Part shown: positions 27,503 through 35,827 of the stretch, piece after piece
Layout of the letters: each line of letters starts with the position of its first letter
Position numbering within the stretch: the stretch's first letter is position 1
Assembly (NCBI GenBank): GCA_900772775.1
Contig: CAAGRW010000134.1
Location: 1-64,000 of the forward strand
From: Candidatus Rifleibacteriota bacterium
Lineage (GTDB): Bacteria; Vulcanimicrobiota; Xenobia; Xenobiales; Xenobiaceae
DNA: 64,000 nt
Reading direction: 5' to 3'
Notes under the pieces: generated by a model
Database searches by the model: none
What the model saw: the letters and a program-made list of their open reading frames with translations, nothing else
Told to the model about the DNA's origin: nothing
Made by a program: the position numbers and the translations under genes

Positions 27503-28825
27503 TTAGTGCAGCTCTTTCAAGGCTCGAGCGGCCAGGGCCAGAGCAGACTCCACATATTCTTCACTTTCGCCTAAAGCGGCCAAAGCTACGGTGCCATGAG
27601 CCGGCGGCGAAGTAATTATCAGTCCGCGTCTGCCCTTGGTTTTGTGCAAAAGGAGCGGTTCCCCTTCATAGGTGAGCGAGCCCAGCTTATCCAGCACTTC
27701 GTCGGTGGTAGTAGCTGCGGTAGGTAACGACTCTCGAGAACTTATATACAGGCTTGACCAATGGGGGCCAAAGAAGTGTTTGGCTATATCAACTACATAA
27801 CCGAAACCGTTGTGACGGAAGTTGCATTCCAAAAAGATCGGCTCAAGTTGGCCGTGCTCGTTTCTAGTTAAGCCCCAGTCCATATTTAAATAGCCTCGGG
27901 CTCCAGTTAAGTATACTGAACGACCTAAGCGGTTTATATCGGCCAATAGCTTTGACATAGCTTCATCGGCTTCCGAGCCGGTTAGGTTGGCCGGATAGTC
28001 AAAACCGCACCAACCTCCGTGAGTGTCAAACACTTGGCTGTCTAAGCCTACAAAATGGCAACCTTGATCGTCTATTAAGCTGAGCGAGCCGCAAACCGTT
28101 TCAAAATCTATAAATTGCTCAACTAACACTCTGCTGCCGCCGTACCATTGGGGCAAAGCCGTTTTCAATTCGTCGGCAGTGCCAGCTAAATTGCCAGCGC
28201 CGCCAGCCGATTGAATTTTGCGCAACATAAGTTTGGGCTGTTTTTGCTCATTTTGGGCTGAGAGCTGGGCCGAAACGGTGTCGATAAGCTGTTTCAGGCT
28301 GGAACTATTATCGGCACACATTCCCGGCGGCACTTGGCAACCCGCACCTATAGCCAAAGCTTTGCAAAAGTCTTTGCTATTTAAGTTGTCGATTAAGCCT
28401 AAAGCCAAGTATTTTTGGGCGGTGCCTTTTACGGGCAACTCCAATTGTTGGCCCAGCTCAAAAATAGGCTCGGTCTGAATGTAGGGCTCGACAAACCAAT
28501 CTTCACCTTGGCAGCGCTCTTTTATGGCTTGTAAAGCGGCGGCGTCGGCTTTAATAGCGTCGGTCAAGAGGCAACTTGCAGCCATTTTGACATTGATAAC
28601 TGTTTGCTCGGGTGTTCCCAAATCGAGTAAAGAGCAAATATAGCTCTGGAAAGAAGGCTCGATTTGAGTAGGCGTTACCAACACATCACCTGGATTCAGT
28701 GAGCAAAGAAAGCGGGGGAAAACTTTCAAAGTTTTATGCTGAAAAAATTCACTAAAGCCGCCTTCAGAGGTTGGGATCACATTTTCGGCGTTGGGCAAAA
28801 ATAGTTTAGGCATAGAACTTGCCAT
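27503..28825 (-). CDS. ATP-grasp ligase, resembling PGM1-type peptide ligases
   Basis: 440 residues. An N-terminal domain (about 1-130) with GDVLVTPTQIEPSFQSYICS resembles the pre-ATP-grasp domain of PGM1-related ligases. The ATP-grasp core follows: LMLRKIQSAGGAGN (199-212, nucleotide-binding Lys and Gly loop), VLVEQFID (233-240), GYLNMDWGL (Asp316) and FLECNFRHNG (331-340, metal-binding Glu333 and Asn335). Enzymes of this fold form amide bonds from a carboxylate, ATP and an amine. The start overlaps the radical SAM gene by 20 bp; an internal ATG at 28813 is an alternative. Substrates are unknown. Confidence 0.72.
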   Translation of the reverse strand: MASSMPKLFLPNAENVIPTSEGGFSEFFQHKTLKVFPRFLCSLNPGDVLVTPTQIEPSFQSYICSLLDLGTPEQTVINVKMAASCLLTDAIKADAAALQAIKERCQGEDWFVEPYIQTEPIFELGQQLELPVKGTAQKYLALGLIDNLNSKDFCKALAIGAGCQVPPGMCADNSSSLKQLIDTVSAQLSAQNEQKQPKLMLRKIQSAGGAGNLAGTADELKTALPQWYGGSRVLVEQFIDFETVCGSLSLIDDQGCHFVGLDSQVFDTHGGWCGFDYPANLTGSEADEAMSKLLADINRLGRSVYLTGARGYLNMDWGLTRNEHGQLEPIFLECNFRHNGFGYVVDIAKHFFGPHWSSLYISSRESLPTAATTTDEVLDKLGSLTYEGEPLLLHKTKGRRGLIITSPPAHGTVALAALGESEEYVESALALAARALKELH

Positions 28826-29768
28826 CGCAGAGCATATTGCGAGGATATTTTTGCAAATTTAAGCCGCGAATGCTTTTTAAGGAGCAAAGCACAAATTGGA
28901 AATTGCGCTGCATAAGAGCTGTGGCCACTTTATCGACAGAAGCTAAAGCTACTTCGTTCTTTTGTGAAAAAGACACTGTGTCGTCTTGGCCAGGCAAAAT
29001 TTTGCGACTAGCGTCAAAATTGTAGCGAGACAAGATCTTCTCCAATTCGGCTGGATCTAAAGCTTGGCGTATAGCATCCATAATGCCGGGCGAGAAGAGC
29101 AAGTACGACCACATGACGCGCTTTAAGTGGTGCTGCTCCAATAAATCGAGGAAAGGCAGCAATGCTTCGTCGCGGTCGTCAATTTGCGCAATAAAAGGAT
29201 CGAGGTGAATTGTTGTCAGGCAACCGGCTTGGCAAATTTCTTCGGCTGCTTCTAAACGTGGTTGCAAAGGCTTTAAGTTTTTGACAAACTTGGCCAGCGG
29301 ATTGGGATTGAGCATAACTGAAGGACTGAAGGCGGCGTTATAGGAGAACTTTTCGCGCCATTTGCTCATTAAATCGATAATTTCACGGCTGGGCAGTCCT
29401 TTAGTGGTAATAATTACTCGATTGACTTTGGAGGCGCTGAGAATTTTTAAAATTTCTAAACTCAGGCCGCTTTCTACAAACTTAGGCGTAAAAATATCGG
29501 TGTAGCGAGAAAGCTTTAATATGTTAATGTTGCCGGAGTTTACTTCTTCGTGGATGCGACGCAGCAATTCTTCTTCGGGATAGAGAAGGGCCGGATCGTC
29601 AAATTTGGCATTCAGTTCGTTTAAAGTATTGTTGACAGCTACGCGAGAGCGAGCGTAGCAATAAGGGCAATTGTGTTGGCAACCTACCCAAGGTTCCAAA
29701 TAGTGATATTTTCCATACCAGCATGTTCCTAAAGAACCGGGAGCAAATAAAGTTACTTTTTCTTCCAT
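28806..29768 (-). CDS. SplB-like radical SAM protein
   Basis: 320 residues from the ATG at 29768, chosen over a TTG at 29792 because of a GAGAA site upstream. The radical SAM motif is CQHNCPYC (Cys30, Cys34, Cys37) preceded by YHYLEPWVGC, typical of the spore-photoproduct-lyase-like / COG1533 group. An IHLDPFIAQIDDRDE segment also fits that group. True SPL repairs spore DNA; non-sporulating homologues have unassigned roles. It is first in the cassette and its 3' end overlaps the ATP-grasp gene. A radical modification of a peptide or small molecule is inferred only from context. Confidence 0.82.
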   Translation of the reverse strand: MEEKVTLFAPGSLGTCWYGKYHYLEPWVGCQHNCPYCYARSRVAVNNTLNELNAKFDDPALLYPEEELLRRIHEEVNSGNINILKLSRYTDIFTPKFVESGLSLEILKILSASKVNRVIITTKGLPSREIIDLMSKWREKFSYNAAFSPSVMLNPNPLAKFVKNLKPLQPRLEAAEEICQAGCLTTIHLDPFIAQIDDRDEALLPFLDLLEQHHLKRVMWSYLLFSPGIMDAIRQALDPAELEKILSRYNFDASRKILPGQDDTVSFSQKNEVALASVDKVATALMQRNFQFVLCSLKSIRGLNLQKYPRNMLCDGKFYA

Positions 29769-29931
29769 TCGTAGATGTTCTCGTTTATTCAAAAATTATT
29801 TGCCAAAAAAGCAAAAACAGATCGAACCCAGAGGGAAAATACAGCATATAAGCGGCCTTTTTGACAAAAAAACCAGCCACTCAAGCAATAAATAATAATG
29901 CTATTCCTGCTATTGTCTCACACAAATAATA

Positions 29932-29957
29932 AAGCCGCAAGCAAAAAAGTGCGGCTT
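29932..29957 (-). terminator. Terminator of the DsrE/GT2/methyltransferase operon
   Basis: AAGCCGCA (29932-29939) pairs with TGCGGCTT (29950-29957). On the minus strand it is followed by TATTATTTG. It separates this operon from the radical SAM cassette downstream. Confidence 0.75.
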
Positions 29958-29990
29958 CAGGTAGGGTGATAGGTTAAATACAGAGCGTCT

Positions 29991-30653
29991 TTATCTTTTT
30001 TGTAGCATTATACCGCCGTAAAAGGAACATTTAGGCATAAGGCCGATCAATTTGAAGCCGACTTCCTCTAGGCAGCTTTGCCAATATTTTACTCCGCAGG
30101 GAAATTCGTTGAGAAAGCTATTCATGACGTCGTGCTCTTTGGTTTTCCAGGCCTCGCCGTAATATTGGGCGGCTTGTTTTTTCAATTTTTCCCAATTTTC
30201 TTGCAATTGCGGTCGCTCAAACTCAAAAAAGATACCGTCTTCTATATATAACAAGGCGCCGCTTTTAAAGGCCGGGCCGATATTTTGGGCAAAAATAGCT
30301 TTCTCGGCGTCGGTTAAGTGGTGCAAAGCTTTGCGGGAAAAGCCTTTACTAAATGTATTCGGCTGCGGCTTGTAAGCCGTAAAAGAGCTGCAAATAAGTT
30401 CTGTATTGGGGTAATGGTTTAAATTTTGGCTTGTCAGCTCAATTTGCAACTTGGAAATATCCAGCCCGTACACTTTTTGAGCTATGGGTGCAGCCAAACT
30501 TAAAAATTCGCCGTTGCCGCAACCGAAGTCTATTAAAGTGTCGTCGCTATTAATTTTAAGTAAGTTTAAACAGTGCTTAAAATATTCGGCTTCTGTGGCG
30601 TAGTTGCGGTTATAATAGGCTACATATTCGTCGTTTAACCAATTCTCTTCCAT
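29991..30653 (-). CDS. Class I SAM-dependent methyltransferase
   Basis: 220 residues. Motif I is LIDFGCGNGEFLSLA near residue 40, followed by VYGLDIS (the acidic residue that binds the SAM ribose) and a Methyltransf_11/25-like core. The C-terminal part (GVKYWQSCLEEVGFKLIGLMPK) resembles small-molecule methyltransferases. The substrate is unknown. AAGGAG precedes the ATG. It is 12 bp after the glycosyltransferase gene, so glycolipid or polyprenyl-linked substrates are possible, but this is only contextual. Confidence 0.82.
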   Translation of the reverse strand: MEENWLNDEYVAYYNRNYATEAEYFKHCLNLLKINSDDTLIDFGCGNGEFLSLAAPIAQKVYGLDISKLQIELTSQNLNHYPNTELICSSFTAYKPQPNTFSKGFSRKALHHLTDAEKAIFAQNIGPAFKSGALLYIEDGIFFEFERPQLQENWEKLKKQAAQYYGEAWKTKEHDVMNSFLNEFPCGVKYWQSCLEEVGFKLIGLMPKCSFYGGIMLQKR

Positions 30654-30665
30654 AATAGCGACTCC

Positions 30666-31415
30666 TTAGTTCTTCCCCGGGAAGGGAGTGTAAGGCACTT
30701 TGGTGCGTTGAGGATGATTCTTTAGCCAATAGAGAGTGAGAGCCCACAGGTGCTTGAGATAATTTACTATTTCACCGCCGCCGAATTTACTTTTGCCAGC
30801 TAAACGATCTTCAAAAATAAAAGGCACCTCAGTGACAGTTTTATAATGGCCTTTAATTAAAACTTCCAAATTGATCTTAAAGCCAATTGGATTTAACTCA
30901 GCGCCTTCAATTACTTGACGGCGCATAAGCATATAGCCGCTGGTAACGTCGTTGACTGGACAAATCGGCCAGCCCATAGCTACGGCAGTTAGAGAAGTTA
31001 TGCGTCTGTACCAAGGCCAATTGCGCACACCGCCGCCTTTTATGTAGCGACTGCCCATAGCAATGTCGGCGCCGCCATTAGTTATGGAGTAGACCATATC
31101 GGGCAATATGTTGGGATCGTGGGATAAATCGGCGTCGATTACTCCCAAAATTTCGCCCTCTCCGGCTTGCCAACCGGCAATAACGGCAGAAGAGAGGCCG
31201 AGCTTGCCGCTGCGTTTTACTACTTTTATGCGTCCTTGGTATTTTTCGCTAAGCTTTTCAGCTAAAGCGGCGGTGCCGTCGGGAGAATTATCGTCCACTA
31301 CAACCAATTCTCCGCTAATAGAAGCTTTATCTAGGGCCGCAAATACTTTTTCCGCTAAAACTGGCAGGGTCTCTTTTTCGTTATAAGTGGGAACAATTAG
31401 TGAAAGCTGGATCAT
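30666..31415 (-). CDS. Family 2 glycosyltransferase, dolichol/polyprenyl-phosphate mannose synthase-like
   Basis: 249 residues from the ATG at 31415; a TTG two codons upstream overlaps the previous stop. It shows the GT2 layout of DPM1: LSLIVPTYNEKETLP at the start, VVDDNSPDGTA, and the metal-binding DADLSHDP. Members transfer mannose or glucose from a nucleotide sugar to polyprenyl phosphate on the cytoplasmic face. No C-terminal membrane helices are present, as in the short soluble class. It sits between a DsrE-like gene and a methyltransferase gene. Confidence 0.85.
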   Translation of the reverse strand: MIQLSLIVPTYNEKETLPVLAEKVFAALDKASISGELVVVDDNSPDGTAALAEKLSEKYQGRIKVVKRSGKLGLSSAVIAGWQAGEGEILGVIDADLSHDPNILPDMVYSITNGGADIAMGSRYIKGGGVRNWPWYRRITSLTAVAMGWPICPVNDVTSGYMLMRRQVIEGAELNPIGFKINLEVLIKGHYKTVTEVPFIFEDRLAGKSKFGGGEIVNYLKHLWALTLYWLKNHPQRTKVPYTPFPGKN

Positions 31416-31417
31416 AG

Positions 31418-31882
31418 TCAAAAACGTATAACCTTTTCTGATTTAAGGCAAATTTCCAAAATAAGGTGGGCGGAAACCAAATGGCCGACTTTTATTTCGT
31501 CGCATAAGGACAATTTTTGAGCCGAATGCTCGCAAATACGCAGAGAACAGCCGCGCTTTTGCAAAAATTGCAAAATTGGCAACAATTCAGAAGTTTCGGT
31601 ACATAGGCGCACCGCTTCGTGCATAAAAATTATAAATCTGGGCAATTCTTGTAAGTTGTTCAGCTCGGCAATAATGTTGTGCAAAAGTTCTTCGCCCAAA
31701 GCGTCGGGAGCTCCGATGTAGGGTTGGCAAAAAATAATGGTGCCGCGAAACTTGTGAGAATCCGAGCCTGCTAACGGGGAATATTCGGCAAAGGGGCGGC
31801 CGCTGCGCAAAGCGCCCAAATAGTATTGAAGATCTTTTTCTTCAAAACACTCAGGAGTAGTAAGACTCAATTTTTCCTTCAA
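31418..31882 (-). CDS. DsrE-like protein resembling the YedF C-terminal domain
   Basis: 154 residues. The C-terminal half (FIIFMHEAVRLCTETSELLPILQFLQ, then GCSLRICEHSAQKL, CDEIKVGHLVSAHLILEICLKSEKVI) follows the pattern of the DsrE-like domain at the end of YedF, a sulfur/selenium-relay-associated protein. The TusA-like N-terminal domain of YedF is absent. The start is uncertain: TTG at 31882 or TTG four codons later with AAGGA before it. It heads an operon with the GT2 and methyltransferase genes and sits directly downstream of the structured element at 31901-32044. Confidence 0.6.
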   Translation of the reverse strand: MKEKLSLTTPECFEEKDLQYYLGALRSGRPFAEYSPLAGSDSHKFRGTIIFCQPYIGAPDALGEELLHNIIAELNNLQELPRFIIFMHEAVRLCTETSELLPILQFLQKRGCSLRICEHSAQKLSLCDEIKVGHLVSAHLILEICLKSEKVIRF

Positions 31883-31900
31883 CTCTCAAAACTTCTTTGC

Positions 31901-32044
31901 TATTCTGTCGGCCTTTCAAGTTCGGCGACCTTTACCCCTTCCCGGTTGTGGCTTTTAGCCACTCAAAGCCTCAGTATAGGCCGAGTGGGAAAGGCGCTTT
32001 TTCGGCAGGAATAGGCGATAAAAACAAGAATGCGCGACAGAATA
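31901..32044. ncRNA. Candidate structured RNA or leader element with nested stems
   Basis: Four pairings nest in the 144 bp between divergent genes. P1: TATTCTGTCG (31901-31910) with CGACAGAATA (32035-32044). P2: GCCTTTC (31911-31917) with GAAAGGC (31989-31995). P3: TTCGGC (31921-31926) with GCCGAG (31980-31985). P4: GTGGCT (31948-53) with AGCCAC (31957-62). On the minus strand P1 would end 18 bases before the DsrE-like start codon, like a riboswitch; on the plus strand nine T follow at 32061-32069. I do not recognise a known class. Confidence 0.5.
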
Positions 32045-32115
32045 CGGCTCGGCAGAGGCATTTTTTTTTCTGGCTGGTGTACTGCCGCGCTTCTTGGGAA
32101 GGTTAGGCTGTCACC

Positions 32116-33510
32116 ATGAATTCATTTACGAGCGCGGAAATCAAAAACAGATTAAAGCGCTTGATTGGCGGCTTCCGTTGGCGTGCTGTGGTTATGGTGG
32201 CCGTGATCTACCTATTCTCCTTCAGTATTGTGGCCTCTTCCGTGATCTACTTAGCCCGCACTAGAGGTGAAGGCGAACTTTCCGCCGCTTTAGTGCAAAG
32301 CGTAAAAGCTTTTGGCTATACGAGCACACGCGATTTTGACACTTCAGTTACGCAAGCCGAATTTTTAGCTGCCGATTCTTGCCTTGACGCCTACAGAAAC
32401 AGCACCAATTTAAAGCAAAGTTTTGATTCTCTTTCCGAAGCCGACAAAAAAGCATTAAGCAGTGACATGCTTACCGCTTTAGCCAACATCTCCAAAGATG
32501 CGGTAGCTATTGTCGATACCGAAGGCAATGTTTGCTTATTTACTGAGCGCACTGCTCCTAAAGAAAAAGGTGGCGGCACTCCTTCTGAAACCGACTTTGG
32601 CAAAGCGGAAACCCATGGCAAAAAAGGTGAATCTGGCGATAAAGCCGACTCGCTCAAAAGCCTTGACAAGCTTGACGCTGATTTCCTCGATTCAGTATTT
32701 AAATTCGGGGAAGCCAGCAAAGGGTGCTTGCGCTTTTCTACTTCATCTTCTGCGCCTCTTTACAACGTAGTGGCTGTAGCTCTCAATAAGGGGGCTAAAG
32801 ACGAAAAAAAGAAAAACGGGGCTTTGCTTTTAGCTGAGCGTATAGACGACAAAGCGCTGGTCAAGTGGAGCCAAAATATGCCTCCCGGCCTTTTGGTGTT
32901 GGTTGCTCAAGGTAAAGTCGTTTCTGCTTACGACAAGCGTTCCGATTCGCGTCCCACTCCGACTATCGCTGCCGAATTAGACAAAATGCTCAAATATTGG
33001 AGCCCGCGTCAAAATCTTGACGAGTCAGGCAAAGGCAGCTCCCAATTTAAGATCAGTAGTTCCGACGTCAAGTTGGCTGGCAAGACTTGGAAAGCGGCTG
33101 TGGCCGAGCTGGATAGTAGCAAAAAACGTGAAGCGGCAGCTTATGTAGTCTTTTTGGCCGATCCTTTGAATCTGGAACAAGAAATAAGGCAGCATATTTG
33201 GGTTCTGGGTATTTGCTTGGCCGTCACTCTGGTTATGCAAAGCGTTTTAGTCTATTTCTTAAGTCCGGTTTGTTTGCGTTTTGCCCGAGCTCATTTGCAA
33301 GCTGGTTCGGCCCATTTAGTTTCTTTAGAAGTAAAATCGCGCCAGACACAAATTTTAGCCGCGCAAAATGCTGCCTCTTCAGAATCGGCTCCCCCTGTCG
33401 CGTCTACCAATCCGACGGCTTCATCTGTATCGGCTGCTGGAACTGAAGCTGCGACCGCGCCTACTGCGCCTCCTACGCCGTCGATTCCCGCTGACCAAAC
33501 TCAAAAATAA
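32116..33510 (+). CDS. Membrane protein with a large extracytoplasmic domain, sensor-like but without an output domain
   Basis: 464 residues. The first helix (about 24-50, VVMVAVIYLFSFSIVASSVIYLA) and the second (about 356-378, IWVLGICLAVTLVMQSVLVYFL) flank a roughly 300-residue outer region, the topology of a two-helix receptor. After the second helix there is only a short basic stretch and an Ala/Pro/Ser-rich tail; no HAMP, kinase, GGDEF or methyl-accepting domain is seen. The outer region contains a Lys/Gly-rich low-complexity insert near 150-180. Function is unknown. A terminator separates it from tlyA. Confidence 0.65.
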   Translation: MNSFTSAEIKNRLKRLIGGFRWRAVVMVAVIYLFSFSIVASSVIYLARTRGEGELSAALVQSVKAFGYTSTRDFDTSVTQAEFLAADSCLDAYRNSTNLKQSFDSLSEADKKALSSDMLTALANISKDAVAIVDTEGNVCLFTERTAPKEKGGGTPSETDFGKAETHGKKGESGDKADSLKSLDKLDADFLDSVFKFGEASKGCLRFSTSSSAPLYNVVAVALNKGAKDEKKKNGALLLAERIDDKALVKWSQNMPPGLLVLVAQGKVVSAYDKRSDSRPTPTIAAELDKMLKYWSPRQNLDESGKGSSQFKISSSDVKLAGKTWKAAVAELDSSKKREAAAYVVFLADPLNLEQEIRQHIWVLGICLAVTLVMQSVLVYFLSPVCLRFARAHLQAGSAHLVSLEVKSRQTQILAAQNAASSESAPPVASTNPTASSVSAAGTEAATAPTAPPTPSIPADQTQK

Positions 33511-33529
33511 AATTTGTTTAATTGCAACA

Positions 33530-33566
33530 GCCGGAAAAGGTCAAAGCTTGGCTCCGGCCTTTTTTC
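33530..33566 (+). terminator. Intrinsic terminator
   Basis: GCCGGA (33530-33535) pairs with TCCGGC (33553-33558), followed by CTTTTTTC. Confidence 0.7.
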
Positions 33567-33592
33567 TTGAAATTAAAGAAAGCTGCTCCCCC

Positions 33593-34420
33593 ATGAAAAA
33601 TCCTAAAGTGCGTCTCGATTTGCTTTTAGTGGAGCGAGCCTTGGCTCCCACTCGAGAAAAAGCCAAATCTCTTTTAATGACCGGTCAAATTTTCGTCAAT
33701 GGTGTTCGCCGTGACAAAGCCGGTTTTTTAGTCGATGAAGAATCGGAAATAACTATTCAAGGACGAGGCATTCCTTTCTCCAGCCGCGGCGGCTTTAAGT
33801 TAGAAAAAGCTTTAAATACTTTTAATATCTCTCCCGAAGGCAAGGTTGTGGCCGATTTGGGAGCTTCTACCGGCGGTTTTACCGATTGCTTGCTTAAAGG
33901 TGGAGCGGCCAAAGTTTACGCTGTAGATGTAGGCAAGGGCCTTTTGGACTACAAGCTCACCCAAGACAGTCGCGTGGTAGTTATGGATCGCACCAATGCT
34001 CGCTATTTAACTGCTGATATGTTTGCCGAGCCTTTAGACTTAGTGACTATGGACTTGTCTTTTATCTCTTTGGAGCTTATTTTGCCGGCTGCTAAAGAAC
34101 TTTTGGCTGCCAATGGTCAGATCGTTTGTCTAATTAAGCCTCAATTTGAAGCTGGCCCCAAAAATATTAAAGGCGGAGTAGTGCGCCGCCCTGAAGTGCA
34201 CGAACAAGTTTTGACTAAGTTTATCGCTTTTTGTCAAAGTATTGGCTTGAGAGTTGAGCAACTTACTTTTTCGCCTATTAAAGGGCCGGCTGGTAATATC
34301 GAATTTTTGGCTTGTTTAAGTAGTGCTGATAGAGTAAAAAGCGACTGTGAGTCTGAAATTGGCGATCAAGCTTGGGATGTAAAAGAACTGGTTTCTCAAG
34401 CTTGGCAAGAAGCCAAGTAG
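33593..34420 (+). CDS. tlyA: TlyA-family rRNA 2'-O-methyltransferase
   Basis: 275 residues from the ATG at 33593; the longer in-frame extension upstream is an alternative reading of the previous gene and its terminator. An N-terminal S4 RNA-binding domain (VRLDLLLVERALAPTREKAKSLLMTGQIFVNG) is followed by an FtsJ-like methyltransferase fold with SAM motif VADLGASTGGFTDCLL and the KxDxK-type residues around MDLSFISLE. TlyA proteins 2'-O-methylate rRNA. The old name 'hemolysin' is misleading. SD is weak. Confidence 0.9.
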   Translation: MKNPKVRLDLLLVERALAPTREKAKSLLMTGQIFVNGVRRDKAGFLVDEESEITIQGRGIPFSSRGGFKLEKALNTFNISPEGKVVADLGASTGGFTDCLLKGGAAKVYAVDVGKGLLDYKLTQDSRVVVMDRTNARYLTADMFAEPLDLVTMDLSFISLELILPAAKELLAANGQIVCLIKPQFEAGPKNIKGGVVRRPEVHEQVLTKFIAFCQSIGLRVEQLTFSPIKGPAGNIEFLACLSSADRVKSDCESEIGDQAWDVKELVSQAWQEAK

Positions 34421-34453
34421 TCCAACACAAAGCAAAATAAGGAGAAAGTTAGC

Positions 34454-35662
34454 TTGAGCAAAGAATCGAAAATAGGGGCCTTATTGGTTCTGATGGTTGT
34501 TCTTTTGTTCATTTTCGCTCCCAGCAGCGAAACTAGGGACAGCCGTATCTTTGCCAACCAATATCGATTGATTTTTAAAGAGACTCCGGGTTTGGAAGAA
34601 AATTATGACGTCAAGATGGCCGGCGTCGATATTGGTTATGTTAAAGAGATCGATTTTTGCACCGCAGAAGACAAAGAGCGCTTTGGCCCGGATGCTAATA
34701 TTGCTGTTACTGTAGCCACAGATTTTTCTGCTCGCATTCCCGAAGATAGCTCCGCTAGCGTCTTGGAAGCTTCCACAAGTTTGTTGTGGCTGGAAATTAC
34801 TCCAGGAATTTCCGATACATTTTTGGAGAGCGGCTCTTGTGTGCGTTTGCGCACTCCGCTTTCTTCTGCGGCTTCTTACGATTCGGCTTTAGCTGGCTCT
34901 CCTTTTAAAGATCTTAATAAGCAAACTTTGGCTGTGCGCACTTTAATGACGGCTAAAGGTTTCTCTCGCAAAATATTAGATTTAGCTTCCAATTTGCGTT
35001 TTTACAGTAATGAATTGCGTATTGCTAGCAAAGATGCTCACAGTCAATTGGGGCAAATGCACTCTAAGCTTGATGAAGAAGAAAAAGCTATTTCTATGCA
35101 ATTGGATCGCTTGGATAGGCAGCTTAGTCAAGCTGGAGTCAACTTGCAAAATACTTCAGCCGCTTTAAAAGATCAAAGCGCTCAACTTTCCGGTACAGTT
35201 TCCGATTATGAAACTAAGTTGCAGCAAATGAGCGCTTTGGCGGTAAGCGAAACTGAGCGCTTTAAGGCTTTAAGTGCCAGCGCCGAAAGCAAAATGAAGG
35301 CCAAATGCTCTCCCGAATTGGTGGAACGTTTGCACAAAGCCTCGCGCAAACTCAAAAGCTTTGCTCAGATTGCCGAAGATTTGCATTACATGACTCAAGA
35401 GCCAACCACGCAGCAAGCTCTTAAAGATGCTGCTCACAAATATAGGTTGCAATCTGAGCAAATTGACAAACTGGTGCGCAAGGTTGAAAGCTTTGTGCCG
35501 GGCGACGCGCCCCAAGATAGCGCCGCTTCCGCCGCTACAGCAGCGCCTGCCGCTTCTGCGTCTGCTGCGCCAACGAGTGAGTCTACTTCCGCTGCGCCTG
35601 CCGCGCCGACCGACTCTGTTTTAGAAGCGCAGCCAGAGGCTGCGCCTACGCCTGCTTTGTAG
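34454..35662 (+). CDS. MlaD/MCE-domain lipid-transport protein
   Basis: 402 residues from a TTG with AAGGAG 11 bases upstream. One N-terminal helix (about 7-24, IGALLVLMVVLLFIFAP) anchors it in the inner membrane. A single MCE domain follows (about 35-125, IFKETPGLEENYDVKMAGVDIGYVKEI), then a long coiled coil (about 190-320) and an Ala/Pro-rich tail. MCE proteins form periplasmic bridges for phospholipid transport between membranes, which supports a diderm envelope. The MlaE permease and MlaF ATPase genes are not adjacent. Confidence 0.85.
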   Translation: MSKESKIGALLVLMVVLLFIFAPSSETRDSRIFANQYRLIFKETPGLEENYDVKMAGVDIGYVKEIDFCTAEDKERFGPDANIAVTVATDFSARIPEDSSASVLEASTSLLWLEITPGISDTFLESGSCVRLRTPLSSAASYDSALAGSPFKDLNKQTLAVRTLMTAKGFSRKILDLASNLRFYSNELRIASKDAHSQLGQMHSKLDEEEKAISMQLDRLDRQLSQAGVNLQNTSAALKDQSAQLSGTVSDYETKLQQMSALAVSETERFKALSASAESKMKAKCSPELVERLHKASRKLKSFAQIAEDLHYMTQEPTTQQALKDAAHKYRLQSEQIDKLVRKVESFVPGDAPQDSAASAATAAPAASASAAPTSESTSAAPAAPTDSVLEAQPEAAPTPAL

Positions 35663-35724
35663 TCAGCGCCTAGGCAACACGCCAGCCGCCGCCGGGGGCG
35701 CTTTGCTTGAATTAGTTGGGCATA

Positions 35725-35770
35725 AAAATAGCTCCGCTCTCTTCTTGCAAGAGAAGGCGGAGCTATTTTT
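35725..35770. terminator. Bidirectional terminator
   Basis: AAATAGCTCCGC and GCGGAGCTATTT form a 12-bp stem (about 35726-35737 / 35757-35768) with A- and T-tracts at either side. It lies between mlaD-like (+) and the PTS operon (-). Confidence 0.85.
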
Positions 35771-35827
35771 ATGTGTATAGGCTAGGCAAATGGCGCTGCG
35801 GCCTTGGCCGCAGCGCTTAGCTAAGCA

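Noticed and set aside
29800..29880. 20-residue ORF upstream of the radical SAM gene as a possible precursor peptide
   Set aside because: No SD, very short, and strongly hydrophobic; nothing supports it as a RiPP precursor beyond position.
31901..32069. RNase P RNA, because GACAGAA followed by GGCT resembles the 3' end of rnpB
   Set aside because: The 5' conserved regions of rnpB (GAGGAAAGTCC) are missing and there is not enough non-coding space for a full molecule.
33368..33592. 75-codon N-terminal extension of tlyA
   Set aside because: It overlaps the previous gene in another frame and a terminator; the S4 domain starts at the ATG at 33593.
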